This document shows positions 52,854-61,600 of a DNA stretch of 64,000 nucleotides, in pieces. The notes beneath the pieces are model-generated. The model saw nothing but the letters and a program-made list of their open reading frames with translations. It ran no database searches and was not told the origin of the DNA. The DNA is from Pedobacter sp. Hv1 (GTDB lineage Bacteria; Bacteroidota; Bacteroidia; Sphingobacteriales; Sphingobacteriaceae). Where the stretch lies: the NCBI RefSeq assembly GCF_001412215.1, contig NZ_LLWP01000008.1:124001-188000 (forward strand), written 5' to 3'. Each line of letters opens with the position of its first letter. Positions within the stretch are counted from its first letter, which is position 1. Made by a program: the position numbers and the translations under genes.

Positions 52854-54320
52854 TTATTTTTCTTTTCGAGTTACTGGGATTTGAACAGTTAAATGATCTC
52901 TTGTTATAACAACAGATTTTGGTTGGCCGTTGCTGAAATCGAATTTTAATCGGTTGGGATAATCTACAATTCTAAATGATCCATCTTTTAGATAAAGTAA
53001 CTCATTCTCATTTTTTCCTTTCAAGAAATCTAATAACGGAGACTCAACATAAAGACGATTATTCTTTTCTACAATTTTGGTATCCATTCCCTGTCCGTAT
53101 AAGAAATCGTTATAAGTTCCGATCAGTTGTTTTTTTAAACTCAATGGTATTTCCTGAATATCTTCATTGGTTTTTTTATTCCAGCCCATTAGTGTAAGGA
53201 TCTTTACTCTAGTATTATTCATCACTGGAAAACGATTAGGTTTTTCGCCATTGGCTAGATATACTACACCATTACCATCTGTCATAGAAGCCAAAACATT
53301 GCCCCCAACTCCAGTATTAGAACCATTACATGAAAACCAATCGTAGTTGTTGTAACCAAAAGATTTTTGCCACCCGTAGCTCCATCCGCCTACAGCATTT
53401 TTTAAAGCGCTTACTGCTGTTATTTTTTTAGCAATATCATGAGAGATCACCTTGTTATTCTTATTGCGTAAAGCATTTTGTATTTCAATAGCAATTTTAG
53501 CCAAATCAGTTGGTGTAGACCATAAGCCAGATGGCCCAACTTGAGGTGTAATTGGTAAACCATTCCTGATCACTTTTCCTTTTTCATCATGAACAAGCGC
53601 CACATTAGTTAGAAATCCCTTTTCATCAGGCTGTATCATTGTGGTGTTTTTCAAGCCAAGAGGCGAAAAAATGTATTTTGCTGCAAGCTCGGCAATAGGC
53701 TTGTTCAAAGTATCCTCTAATGCCATTTGGATAATTACATATCCACCTCCACTGTATTGCCAGTTTGTTCCTGGGGCGAATAAGAAATCAATTTCTTTAT
53801 TGTATCTCGGTATTTTACCTAAAAGACTTTGTTTTAACGTTGGAATGGTATCTCCTTCATAATAGTCCTCAAAGCCCTCTTGCGTTGTACCAGCGGTATG
53901 ATTAAGAAATTGTCTCCAAGTTGGGCTGTTGTGCTCCGTAAACTTACTTTTTGGCAAATGCCAACGTTTTAAATATTTGTCTATTGGATCATCTAAATTA
54001 ATCAACCCTTTCTCTTCAAGCATATAGCAAAGCAGTGCGGTAATTGGTTTTGCAATAGATGCTGTAGAAAAAGCGGTGTTTTCATCTATCTTTTCGTTTG
54101 AACTTGTTGATTTTACACCAAATTGGTTAGTATAAACGATTTTGTAGTTTTCAAAAACAACAACACTAAACCCCGGAAGCTTGTGTTTGACTAATTGTTG
54201 TTCAATATTTAAACTGTCTGTAAGAAAGCTAAGGTCTCTTTTTGTAGACAATGCTTTTTTGTTGGTTTGACAACTCGAAACTGTTAAGAGAAGGAGGAGT
54301 AAATAAAGCGTACTTTTCAT
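52854..54320 (-). CDS. Serine hydrolase lipoprotein (beta-lactamase fold), paralogue of the next gene
   Basis: 488 residues with lipobox VSSC (Cys17). Catalytic motif Ser88-Ile-Ala-Lys91 (AFSTASIAKPITALL), second motif WQYSGGGYVIIQMA (Tyr-Ser-Gly), and a third region CNGSNTGVGG. The N-terminal 370 residues are the hydrolase domain and the last 100 a small beta-domain seen in this subgroup. Very similar to the 54511-55980 protein over the whole length, including 20-residue identical runs, so a tandem duplication. Function likely in peptide or ester hydrolysis in the envelope. Confidence 0.88.
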   Translation of the reverse strand: MKSTLYLLLLLLTVSSCQTNKKALSTKRDLSFLTDSLNIEQQLVKHKLPGFSVVVFENYKIVYTNQFGVKSTSSNEKIDENTAFSTASIAKPITALLCYMLEEKGLINLDDPIDKYLKRWHLPKSKFTEHNSPTWRQFLNHTAGTTQEGFEDYYEGDTIPTLKQSLLGKIPRYNKEIDFLFAPGTNWQYSGGGYVIIQMALEDTLNKPIAELAAKYIFSPLGLKNTTMIQPDEKGFLTNVALVHDEKGKVIRNGLPITPQVGPSGLWSTPTDLAKIAIEIQNALRNKNNKVISHDIAKKITAVSALKNAVGGWSYGWQKSFGYNNYDWFSCNGSNTGVGGNVLASMTDGNGVVYLANGEKPNRFPVMNNTRVKILTLMGWNKKTNEDIQEIPLSLKKQLIGTYNDFLYGQGMDTKIVEKNNRLYVESPLLDFLKGKNENELLYLKDGSFRIVDYPNRLKFDFSNGQPKSVVITRDHLTVQIPVTRKEK

Positions 54321-54421
54321 GGTGTCGTTTATTAGGTTAAAAATTATTTCTATGCAAACATGCCGAAGAAACTGATGCTATGCGACCGAATAGACGTAGT
54401 CGAACGCATTTGTTTGAAAAA

Positions 54422-54460
54422 ACAAGTACAAGTAATTAAGCAGACGAGTACGAGTAATTA
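54422..54460 (-). promoter_or_regulatory. Paired direct repeat upstream of serine hydrolase 52854-54320
   Basis: ACAAGTACAAGTAATTA at 54422-54438 and ACGAGTACGAGTAATTA at 54444-54460, exactly 22 bp apart, 102-140 bp before the start. Between them and the start lies an interrupted palindrome ATGCGACCGA (54380-54389) / TCGAACGCAT (54400-54409), also conserved before the next gene. Confidence 0.7.
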
Positions 54461-54510
54461 CAAACCACTGCATTACAACACCTTGCAATGCAGTGTTCGA
54501 TCTGTTGATG

Positions 54511-55980
54511 TTATTTTTCTTTATTGATGATTGGGATTTGAATAGCTAACTGATCTCTTGTTAATACAACAGCATTTAGCTTTCCATTGCTGAACTCCAA
54601 TTTTAATAAGTTGGGATAATCTATAATTTTAAATAATCCATTTTTCAGATACAGCAACTCATTTTCATTCTTCCCCTTAAATACTTCCAAAAATGGAGAT
54701 TCAACATAGAGACGGTTATTCTTTTCTACAATTTTGGTATCCATTCCCTGTCCATAAAGGAAATCATCGTAAGTTCCGATCAGTTGCTTTTTTAAACTCA
54801 AAGGCATTTCCTGAATGTTGTTATGAGGTACTTTTTTGTTCCAGTTCATCAGCGTCAACAGCTTTATCCGAACTTGGTTGATCACAGGAATACGATTAGG
54901 TTTTTCGCCATTTGCAAGAATTACAAAGCCATTCCCATCGGTCATCGTTGCAAAAATACTACCACCAACCCCAGTATTGGAGCCGCTACACATAAACCAA
55001 TCGTAGTTGTTGTAACCAACAGACTTTTGCCATCCATAAGCCCAGCCACCAACAGCATTTTTCAAAGCGCTTACTTTCGTTACTTCTTTAGCGATACGAT
55101 GAGAAATTACTTTGTTATTTTTATTGCGCAAGGCATTTTGTATCTCAATGGTAAGTTTAGCTAAATCTGTTGGGGTAGACCATACTCCAGATGCGCCAAC
55201 TTGTGGTGTAATTGGCAGACCTTTTTTAATCACTTTTCCATCTTTATCGTGAACTGAAGCAACATTAGTCAAAAACCCAGTTTGATTAGGCTGTCTCATG
55301 GTGGTGTGCTTTAAGCCAAGTGGCGAGAAAAGGTATTCTGCTGCAAGTTCTGCAATAGATTTATTTAAAGTATCTTCTAATGCCATTTGTACAATTACGT
55401 AACCACCGCCACTGTATTCAAAACTGCTTCCTGGTGTAAACAAGAATTCAATTTCCTTATTGTATCTTGGTATTTGCCCTAATAAACTTTGTTTAATTGT
55501 TGGAATGGTATCTCCTTCATAATAGTCTGCAAATCCACCTTGATTTGTACCAGAGGTATGGTTAAAGAATTGTCTCCAAGTTGGGCTATTATGCTCCGTA
55601 AACTTACTTTTAGGCAAGTGCCAACGTTTTAAATATTTGTCTATTGGATCATCTAAATTAATTAAGCCTTTCTCTTCAAGTATATGGCAAAGCAATGCGG
55701 TAATTGGTTTTGTAATTGATGCTACAGAAAAAGCAGTGTTTTCGTCTATTTTCTCTTTAGCATTCATTGATTTCAATCCCACTTGGCTCGAATACACAAT
55801 TTGATAGTTTTCAAAAACAACAAGGCTAGCTCCCGGAAGCTTGTATTTTGCTAATTGTTGTTCAAGATGTAAACTATCGGTTAGAAAGTTATAATCTGCC
55901 TTTTTCGACAAAACTTTATGGCTTGTTTGGCAACTCGAAACTGTTAAGAGAAGGATCAGTAAATAAAGCGTACTTTTCAT
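54511..55980 (-). CDS. Serine hydrolase lipoprotein (beta-lactamase fold)
   Basis: 489 residues, lipobox VSSC (Cys17). Catalytic Ser88-Ile-Thr-Lys91 (AFSVASITKPITALL), FEYSGGGYVIVQMA, and CSGSNTGVGGS. It shares nearly the whole sequence and the upstream region with the previous gene; differences are spread evenly, so both copies seem functional. First of the three hydrolases after the AraC gene. The repeats upstream lie only 13 bp from the AraC stop codon. Confidence 0.88.
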   Translation of the reverse strand: MKSTLYLLILLLTVSSCQTSHKVLSKKADYNFLTDSLHLEQQLAKYKLPGASLVVFENYQIVYSSQVGLKSMNAKEKIDENTAFSVASITKPITALLCHILEEKGLINLDDPIDKYLKRWHLPKSKFTEHNSPTWRQFFNHTSGTNQGGFADYYEGDTIPTIKQSLLGQIPRYNKEIEFLFTPGSSFEYSGGGYVIVQMALEDTLNKSIAELAAEYLFSPLGLKHTTMRQPNQTGFLTNVASVHDKDGKVIKKGLPITPQVGASGVWSTPTDLAKLTIEIQNALRNKNNKVISHRIAKEVTKVSALKNAVGGWAYGWQKSVGYNNYDWFMCSGSNTGVGGSIFATMTDGNGFVILANGEKPNRIPVINQVRIKLLTLMNWNKKVPHNNIQEMPLSLKKQLIGTYDDFLYGQGMDTKIVEKNNRLYVESPFLEVFKGKNENELLYLKNGLFKIIDYPNLLKLEFSNGKLNAVVLTRDQLAIQIPIINKEK

Positions 55981-56082
55981 GGTATCGTTTTTTAGGTTAA
56001 AAAATTATGACGATACAAACATGGGGAAGAAATTAAGGCTATGCGACCGAATAGACGTAGTCGAACGCATTTGTTTGAAAAA

Positions 56083-56121
56083 ACAAGTAGGAGTTATTAA
56101 AAAGACAAGTACGAGTAATTA
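56083..56121 (-). promoter_or_regulatory. Paired direct repeat upstream of serine hydrolase 54511-55980
   Basis: ACAAGTAGGAGTTATTA at 56083-56099 and ACAAGTACGAGTAATTA at 56105-56121, 22 bp apart, 103-141 bp before the start. The palindrome ATGCGACCGA (56041-56050) / TCGAACGCAT (56061-56070) lies nearer the gene. A direct repeat at two helical turns is the usual site of AraC-type activators; the adjacent AraC gene is the obvious candidate. Confidence 0.7.
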
Positions 56122-56133
56122 CAAAAATTTGTT

Positions 56134-57273
56134 TTACAGACTTTTACGATAAATAGTTGGGGTTTTACCCGTATGCTTTTTAAAGGCTGTATTAAAAGAA
56201 GATTTTGAATTAAAACCTACATGATATAGAATTTCTAAAATAGTTAGCTTACTTTTTGTCACATCTTTTAAAATATCCATGGCACTTTCTATCCGATAGG
56301 CATTCACAAAATCGTAAAAATGTTGTTCTAATTTATGGTTAATTAAAAGTGATAAGTCTCTAACAGGAACCCTAATGTGCTTGGAAACCTCTTGAATGGT
56401 TAAAGCAGGATTAAGAAATGGTTTTTCTTCGACCATATACTGCTGCAATTTCGATAACTCTTCATTGTACTCTTTTTCAGCTACGGCTACTTGCTCATTA
56501 TTTTTTTCTTCTAAAATAAGATCCGAAACCAATTTTAATTTCGAGTCTACACTTCTGAATAAATCGGGATGATTTAATGCCTTATATAAATACCAACAAA
56601 TCATAAACAGGTTAAATACCGATATGCCAACCCTTATCCATTCAGAGATATAAGGATAATCAGAAAATTTAAACGCATTTTTTAAAATGGCAGTTAAATA
56701 TAAAAAGGTGAGTATGCTTGTAAACTGAAATAACCACTGGTAAGCATTAATGCTGGCTCCTGCATAATTTTCTAAATAGAGCTTTTTTGCTCTTCTTAAT
56801 AACATAAAAATAGCCACAAAATAGACCACTATTTGAACAAGAATAAGCAAATGGGTAAACTGCAGCTCAATCATATCTTGGCGATTGACAATAAAATTAA
56901 TTTTAGAAGCCGCATCTACGGCATAAAAACGAGGTAACAACACAGCATTAACCATTAAAAATGGCAGCAGATGAAGTAGATATTTGGCTTTAAGCTTGAA
57001 ATCGGCATAACAAACAGATAAAACATACAGGTAAAAAACAGGAACCTGTAAGAAAGCAAATGTAGTTCTGAACATTCCCATATTTGAGGGGCCTTCACTA
57101 ACTAAATTAAATAAAGGATGACTAAGATCTATAGCATTTACCAATAGAAAAACAGCAAATAACACATTGCTGATCTTATGTTTGGTTTTAACCGTAAGCA
57201 GAAAAAATGCAAGAAATAGTGAAATGAATAAAGAGACTACTGTTACAATAACTAATAAATTGATTTGATCCAT
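56134..57273 (-). CDS. AraC-family regulator with multi-pass membrane domain
   Basis: 379 residues. The first ~230 contain about seven hydrophobic helices (LLVIVTVVSLFISLFLAFFLL at the start, FQFTSILTFLYLTAIL, VGISVFNLFMICWYLY), then a charged coil (EEKNNEQVAVAEKEYNEEL) and the C-terminal AraC double HTH (about 275-377; LTIQEVSKHIRVPVRDLSLLINHKL, LTILEILYHVGFNSKSSFNTAFKKHTGKTP). This arrangement is common in Bacteroidota and ties sensing in the membrane to DNA binding. Likely controls the three serine hydrolases downstream. Confidence 0.9.
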   Translation of the reverse strand: MDQINLLVIVTVVSLFISLFLAFFLLTVKTKHKISNVLFAVFLLVNAIDLSHPLFNLVSEGPSNMGMFRTTFAFLQVPVFYLYVLSVCYADFKLKAKYLLHLLPFLMVNAVLLPRFYAVDAASKINFIVNRQDMIELQFTHLLILVQIVVYFVAIFMLLRRAKKLYLENYAGASINAYQWLFQFTSILTFLYLTAILKNAFKFSDYPYISEWIRVGISVFNLFMICWYLYKALNHPDLFRSVDSKLKLVSDLILEEKNNEQVAVAEKEYNEELSKLQQYMVEEKPFLNPALTIQEVSKHIRVPVRDLSLLINHKLEQHFYDFVNAYRIESAMDILKDVTKSKLTILEILYHVGFNSKSSFNTAFKKHTGKTPTIYRKSL

Positions 57274-57401
57274 TCCTTTTTATCCGTCGTTTATTTTAGA
57301 AATTTGTTTTTAGCTTACAAATAATGACTCGCAGCTTTAAGCTATGCTTTATCCATTCATTTTGTGGGACGAATTTAGCTAATTTTTATAATTATTTCTG
57401 A

Positions 57402-57581
57402 TTTGGTCATCATCAATTTGAAGACATTGACCAAGTGGAATTAAACAAACTGGCCTATCTAATTGACCTCTATTTGCATGATCATGATAGTCAAACAAAT
57501 ACCTTTTACATTGTCTGTATCAACAATGTAGTATTGATGGGAAGAAGTAGAATGGATGAGGTATTGATCAAACATCAATAG
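57402..57581 (+). pseudogene. Coding-like fragment without start (59 codons)
   Basis: Between the AraC gene and the GlcG-like gene (57274-57646, otherwise empty) the plus strand has an open stretch reading FGHHQFEDIDQVELNKLAYL, then IDLYLHDHDSQTNTFYIVC and ending in DEVLIKHQ and a stop at 57579. Codon and residue use look protein-like, but a stop lies just upstream and no suitable start codon is in the early part. Probably the remnant of a larger gene. No family recognised. Confidence 0.35.
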
Positions 57582-57646
57582 ATGTTATAACAAGTAAAGC
57601 TAACGATGTCTTAATTAATTTATAACCTAAAATTGCGCTTTTATCT

Positions 57647-58078
57647 TCAGCTCAGCTGCTCAATTCCCTGGTCAAGCTGAAAGAGGATCCTGGCACCCGA
57701 ATCTGCAATATCCCTATCCTGATCAGGGCTACCTCCAGAGGATGCGATAACGCCGATAACCTTACCTTCTATATTTTTGATCATTGCCGTGCCCGCAATG
57801 TAAAGTGCACTTTTCTTGAATTCTAGCATCCTTTGTGCGTGGATACCAGTCCTTACGGCTATCGCTTCGAGTCTATCATCAACTACATCAAACATCATTG
57901 CTGTTTTTGCTTTCTTAACAGCAAAATCAATCATTTCCACATCCTTGTCTAATCTTGCAAAAGCAACCAGATAGCCATTGCTATCTACCACCGCAATGCT
58001 TGCCGAAATACCCAATAGCCCTGCTTTTTCTATCGAGGCACCTATTGCCTTTATCGCCTGAGGATAAGTGATATTCAT
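57647..58078 (-). CDS. GlcG/HbpS-family protein (DUF336)
   Basis: 143 residues with the whole HbpS/GlcG domain: ASIEKAGLLGISASIAVVDSNGYLVAFARLD, AVKKAKTAMMF and VIGVIASSGGSPDQDRDIADSGARI. Members bind haem or cofactors, or accompany glycolate and other oxidation pathways; the exact role is open. No signal peptide, so cytoplasmic. It lies 53 bp after the small unknown gene on the same strand. Confidence 0.88.
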   Translation of the reverse strand: MNITYPQAIKAIGASIEKAGLLGISASIAVVDSNGYLVAFARLDKDVEMIDFAVKKAKTAMMFDVVDDRLEAIAVRTGIHAQRMLEFKKSALYIAGTAMIKNIEGKVIGVIASSGGSPDQDRDIADSGARILFQLDQGIEQLS

Positions 58079-58131
58079 GTTTGCTGTTTTGTGTAGTCAT
58101 AATCGGCATTGATAATGCGATTAGTTTTTTA

Positions 58132-58428
58132 TCATCCAAGTTGCAGCTGTTCTGGTTCTTCAATATCTTTCTGATCTGCTGAAGCCCCAACCAACCAATT
58201 GTCTTCCTGTCCGTCGTCCTCATTTAGGCACTCCAGGTGCAATTTCAACTGCCGCTTCCCTATAATGTCCAATAGTTCGGTTACGCCATAATAATCAATA
58301 GCATCTATAATATCTACATTTTCCAGCAGTTCCTGAACTTCTACTCCATTAACAACAATACCTAAACAGTAGGCCTTGGTGGCTGGATCAATATGGACCG
58401 ATTTGGCATTTTTTATCTTCAAACGCAT
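58132..58428 (-). CDS. Small acidic protein, unknown function
   Basis: 98 residues, no signal or membrane segment. It starts MRLKIKNAKSVHIDPATKAY and has an acidic middle and tail (LECLNEDDGQEDNWLVG, QKDIEEPEQ). The segment LLENVDIIDAIDYYGVTELLDIIG suggests helices. No family recognised. Upstream at 58524-58539 is the inverted repeat ATGTCCA-TG-TGGACAT. Confidence 0.6.
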   Translation of the reverse strand: MRLKIKNAKSVHIDPATKAYCLGIVVNGVEVQELLENVDIIDAIDYYGVTELLDIIGKRQLKLHLECLNEDDGQEDNWLVGASADQKDIEEPEQLQLG

Positions 58429-58805
58429 CTTTATTTTTCAGTTTGTCTTCTTTTAAATAAATGTCATCCAAATCGAGCTGATTAAAAATCATCCAAATGT
58501 TATAGACTTCTCTTTTCCTTAACATGTCCATGTGGACATCACAGTTAAAATTTCCCCTATTGTAATGTGCTGTCCAACATGGCCAATATTTTCCATCTCA
58601 TACCCTCCAAATTCACCTCTCTTTCAAAACTTAAAAGTAACTCCTCTTCTACAAAATGAGCGCAGACTTTAAGCATTACAGCAACAACATGTTACCGTAG
58701 GTATACAAATAGCAAAAATTTGCTACTGCTGTCAGAAACGAATAAGCTATCTTAAAGTCGACATGTGCCAAATGGCAAAAGGAATTGAGACGATAAATCG
58801 TTACT
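58429..58805. other. Gene-free stretch with one short inverted repeat
   Basis: No convincing open frame. The only structure seen is ATGTCCA (58524-58530), TG, TGGACAT (58533-58539), a 7-bp palindrome about 95 bp before the small gene start on the minus strand; a possible operator. The rest holds nothing I recognise. Confidence 0.5.
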
Positions 58806-60641
58806 TTACTGTTTGTTAGATGATGATGAGGTTAATGGTATGGATACGATGATTTCAGTGCCTTTTGCATCTGAATGTATTTTAGTCTCACCGTTTAAGG
58901 ATTGAACCCGGCGCCGAATAGATTGCAAGCCCATAGTTGCTTTCCCATTTCTGAGTTTCTTTTCATCTAGCCCTATCCCATCATCATGGATAGTTAATAC
59001 GAGGCCATCTTCCTCATAAATCAGGATACTCACATTTTTAGCTTTGGCATGTTTGATAATATTGGTAATTGCTTCTTGGATGATACGGAGAAAAGCAATT
59101 CGGATATCCATGCCAACACCTGTTAATGAACCATCGTCAATGTGAATAGTTTTGTGGTAGCGGCTATCGGGCAGCGAACTGTCTGTAAGTAGTTTGATCT
59201 GCTTTTCAAAAGACTGTTCTTGTTGGTTATCAGCTGCACTGAACCACTCATGGCTTTTATTTCGGGCTACCGTATAAGCATGTGCTGCTTCCTCCTGAAG
59301 CATATTCAATTTGTTTTTTAAGGCCATATCAGTGGTATCCATCAATAACACCTCCAATTGATACCTAATGGCAGCAATGGATGATGAAAGACCATCATGA
59401 AGGTCTTGCCCAAGTCTTTGTTGTTCTTCTCTTACTGCCTGATGTTTTGCCTCCTCCATGGCAATGATTTGCATATTAGCAGTGTTGTTGAGTGCCGCGA
59501 TCTGAGATTTTGCTTTCTTACTTCGGTTAAGCATGATCAAATAAATACTCAGCACAACAATAACGGCAGAAAATGAAACAGTCAGCAACCAAAAATTTCG
59601 TTGGACATTTTCCTCACTTAACACCTTGTTATCATCTTGTATGGCATTGTACTTTACATAATCACTGATAAATTTTTTCGACTTTTCCCATTCTGCAGAC
59701 ATGGCCTTTTCCAATTCCAGATGAACTTTGATAATCTCGTCTTTATTGCCCAGTTGATTTGCAACTTCTAAGGCATTATTTAAAATATAGATTTCTAAAG
59801 ACCTGTCTCCACTTTGCTGTGCCAATTCATAGGCCTGATATAAATAATCAAGTGCTATTTTAGGCTTGTTATCGTAATATCCGCTCATCAAAAAGAGCGA
59901 ATTGACCTCTAATCTTGAGCTGCCAATACGTTTTGAATCTGATATCAATTGCTTGATAAGGAGTAATGTTTTGTGTTTTTGTCCATTTAAAATTAACAAA
60001 CGTACTTGCCAAAGCCGAATAAAGATCAGCATGGACTCATCCTTATAACGATTTGCAATTCCCCTAGATTTGTTAAGGTAGTAGTTGATGCTATCTGTAG
60101 AAAGATTTGAATTTCGGTTACAGTAGTTCATATATACCTCTGCCATGATGCTATCCTTTTTTAGTTTTACTCCAGTCTGGATCGTCTTTTGCAAAAGCGA
60201 TATAATCTTTGTCCTTTCAGAAATGCCCTTGTTCAGCACTTCAGCCATGTCTAAATATATTCGAATAATTTTCTCTTTATCTTCAGATTCTTGGTAATAT
60301 GGCAATATTTTACCGAGTAAATTCAGCGATTCTGCATATAACCCTCTCCTAAAAAAAGCATAAGCGATCAATTGATTGGCATCTGCTTGGCCTTTCGGGT
60401 AATGTAAGCTCGTTGCGATACGTTTGGCCTTTACTCCATAATAAAAGCAGCTATCTGTATTATTGCTACGGTAAAGTGTTCCCAGCTCGTTTAAACTGTT
60501 AACCAGGTTAATACTGTCTTTGATGAAAGGTAGCTCCTGTAGTTTCTGCTCAATCTGCTTACTTTGGCCGCAGGCAAAGTGAGCACTAAGGCAAAACAAT
60601 AGAATGAGGACAGCGCAAGATATCGATTTTAGGAATTGCAT
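58806..60641 (-). CDS. Exported-sensor NarL-type histidine kinase with TPR-like domain
   Basis: Start taken at the ATG on 60641-60639 (MQFLKSISCAVLILLFCLSAHFACGQ), a clean signal peptide; an ATG at 60713 overlapping the previous stop as TAATG would add 24 residues and is a real alternative. The 611-residue product has a helical TPR-like sensor (about 30-345), one membrane helix (about 351-370), a coiled coil, HisKA_3 with RLGQDLHDGLSSS (His415) and HATPase (EAITNIIKHAKAKNVSI, DDGIGL, GLQSIRRRV). Partner of the LuxR-type regulator upstream. Confidence 0.9.
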   Translation of the reverse strand: MQFLKSISCAVLILLFCLSAHFACGQSKQIEQKLQELPFIKDSINLVNSLNELGTLYRSNNTDSCFYYGVKAKRIATSLHYPKGQADANQLIAYAFFRRGLYAESLNLLGKILPYYQESEDKEKIIRIYLDMAEVLNKGISERTKIISLLQKTIQTGVKLKKDSIMAEVYMNYCNRNSNLSTDSINYYLNKSRGIANRYKDESMLIFIRLWQVRLLILNGQKHKTLLLIKQLISDSKRIGSSRLEVNSLFLMSGYYDNKPKIALDYLYQAYELAQQSGDRSLEIYILNNALEVANQLGNKDEIIKVHLELEKAMSAEWEKSKKFISDYVKYNAIQDDNKVLSEENVQRNFWLLTVSFSAVIVVLSIYLIMLNRSKKAKSQIAALNNTANMQIIAMEEAKHQAVREEQQRLGQDLHDGLSSSIAAIRYQLEVLLMDTTDMALKNKLNMLQEEAAHAYTVARNKSHEWFSAADNQQEQSFEKQIKLLTDSSLPDSRYHKTIHIDDGSLTGVGMDIRIAFLRIIQEAITNIIKHAKAKNVSILIYEEDGLVLTIHDDGIGLDEKKLRNGKATMGLQSIRRRVQSLNGETKIHSDAKGTEIIVSIPLTSSSSNKQ

Positions 60642-60712
60642 AATTGAGGCCTTGATGAAAGAAACAATTGGATGTGGATTGGATATACAAGCATAAAAAC
60701 CTCCTATTGGCA

Positions 60713-61345
60713 TTAGATCAATTCCTGATCACGGGCATACAACAATAATTCTGTAATGGAATTTACATTTACTTTTGACATCATCTTCCGCCGATGTGCC
60801 ACAATTGTATGTTTGCTCAAATGCGCCTTCTCGGCGGTATGGGCAATGGATAGTCCCTGTGCAAAATACTGTAAGATTTCTAATTCTCTAGCAGTAAATG
60901 GCATTTTTTTGATGCGTTCTGTATGCTCAGCAATTTCGCTGATGATTGGGCAGATATATGGATTGCCCTGCGCTATTGTGGTTAGACATTGGAGTATGGT
61001 ATCAAATCCAGATGATTTTGAGATAAATCCATGGGGCTTATAATCCAAAATATTAGTCACAGTTGTAGGGCTTATGGTAGAGCTCATTACAATGATACTG
61101 GTCTGTCGGCTCAAACGCCTCACCTCATTAATCAACGCAAGGCCATTTTCATTTTTCAGGTAATAATCCAAAAATAGGCAAATACGTGTTTTGGAGTGTT
61201 TGATGAGAAACTGTGTCAATTCTTTTTTATCATGAAGGGTATGAACGGCACTAAAAAGATCCAAACGTTCTATCAATGCCGAAAAAGAATCGGCAAATAA
61301 AAGGTGGTCATCGAAGACAATCGCAATGGTGTTGGTTTTCTCCAT
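60713..61345 (-). CDS. LuxR/NarL-family response regulator
   Basis: 210 residues: receiver (1-120) with FDDH pocket, phospho-acceptor Asp60 in CLFLDYYLKNENG, VMSSTI and ISKSSGF (Lys); HTH_LuxR (about 145-205; FTARELEILQYFAQGLSIAHTAEKAHLSKHTIVAHRRKMMSKV). It has its own promoter at 61393-61366 and a perfect 12-bp inverted repeat upstream of it. The kinase gene follows on the same strand. Confidence 0.93.
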   Translation of the reverse strand: MEKTNTIAIVFDDHLLFADSFSALIERLDLFSAVHTLHDKKELTQFLIKHSKTRICLFLDYYLKNENGLALINEVRRLSRQTSIIVMSSTISPTTVTNILDYKPHGFISKSSGFDTILQCLTTIAQGNPYICPIISEIAEHTERIKKMPFTARELEILQYFAQGLSIAHTAEKAHLSKHTIVAHRRKMMSKVNVNSITELLLYARDQELI

Positions 61346-61365
61346 AAATTATTTACCTAATGTAG

Positions 61366-61393
61366 CAAAAGTATGGGATTAGATTACTCACAA
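61366..61393 (-). promoter_or_regulatory. Promoter of the NarL-type two-component operon
   Basis: On the minus strand TTG (61393-61391), a 17-bp spacer, TACTTTTG (61373-61366). The transcript would start near 61360, about 15 nt before the ATG at 61345. Confidence 0.75.
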
Positions 61394-61416
61394 GTAGCTG
61401 TGAATAACTAATTTCT

Positions 61417-61450
61417 ATTTATGAATAGCCAATTTATGCTATTCATAAAT
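61417..61450. promoter_or_regulatory. Perfect 12-bp inverted repeat, possible operator
   Basis: ATTTATGAATAG (61417-61428) and CTATTCATAAAT (61439-61450) are exact reverse complements with a 10-bp spacer, directly upstream of the -33 box of the response-regulator promoter. The TGAATA core occurs once more at 61401-61406. Fits an autoregulation site for the LuxR-type regulator. Confidence 0.6.
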
Positions 61451-61569
61451 TAGGTAATCGCATTTTTTTGCTATTGCATACTCTTGATAAATTTAGATAA
61501 GTTAGGATTGATCAGTTGAAGCAGAATAGAGAATGTACAGGTAAAACATCAAAAAGCTTTAAAAACAAG

Positions 61570-61600
61570 AAAGCCTTACAACTTTCGTTATAAGGCTTTT
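61570..61600 (+). terminator. Hairpin in the 61346-61863 intergenic stretch
   Basis: AAAGCCTTA and TAAGGCTTT pair perfectly around a 12-base loop and are followed by TTAATC. It may end a plus-strand transcript, though no plus-strand gene precedes it; the rest of the stretch holds only the promoter elements listed and no open frame that I can support. Confidence 0.5.

Noticed and set aside
51605..55980. The three serine hydrolases as antibiotic-resistance beta-lactamases
   Set aside because: The YxN and HTG/KTG motifs of true class C enzymes are altered (YST or YSG, and KSG or none); the broader serine hydrolase family is the safer call.
57981..58223. Minus-strand frame overlapping the GlcG-like and small acidic genes
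   Set aside because: It overlaps two better-supported genes in another frame and has no recognisable domain.
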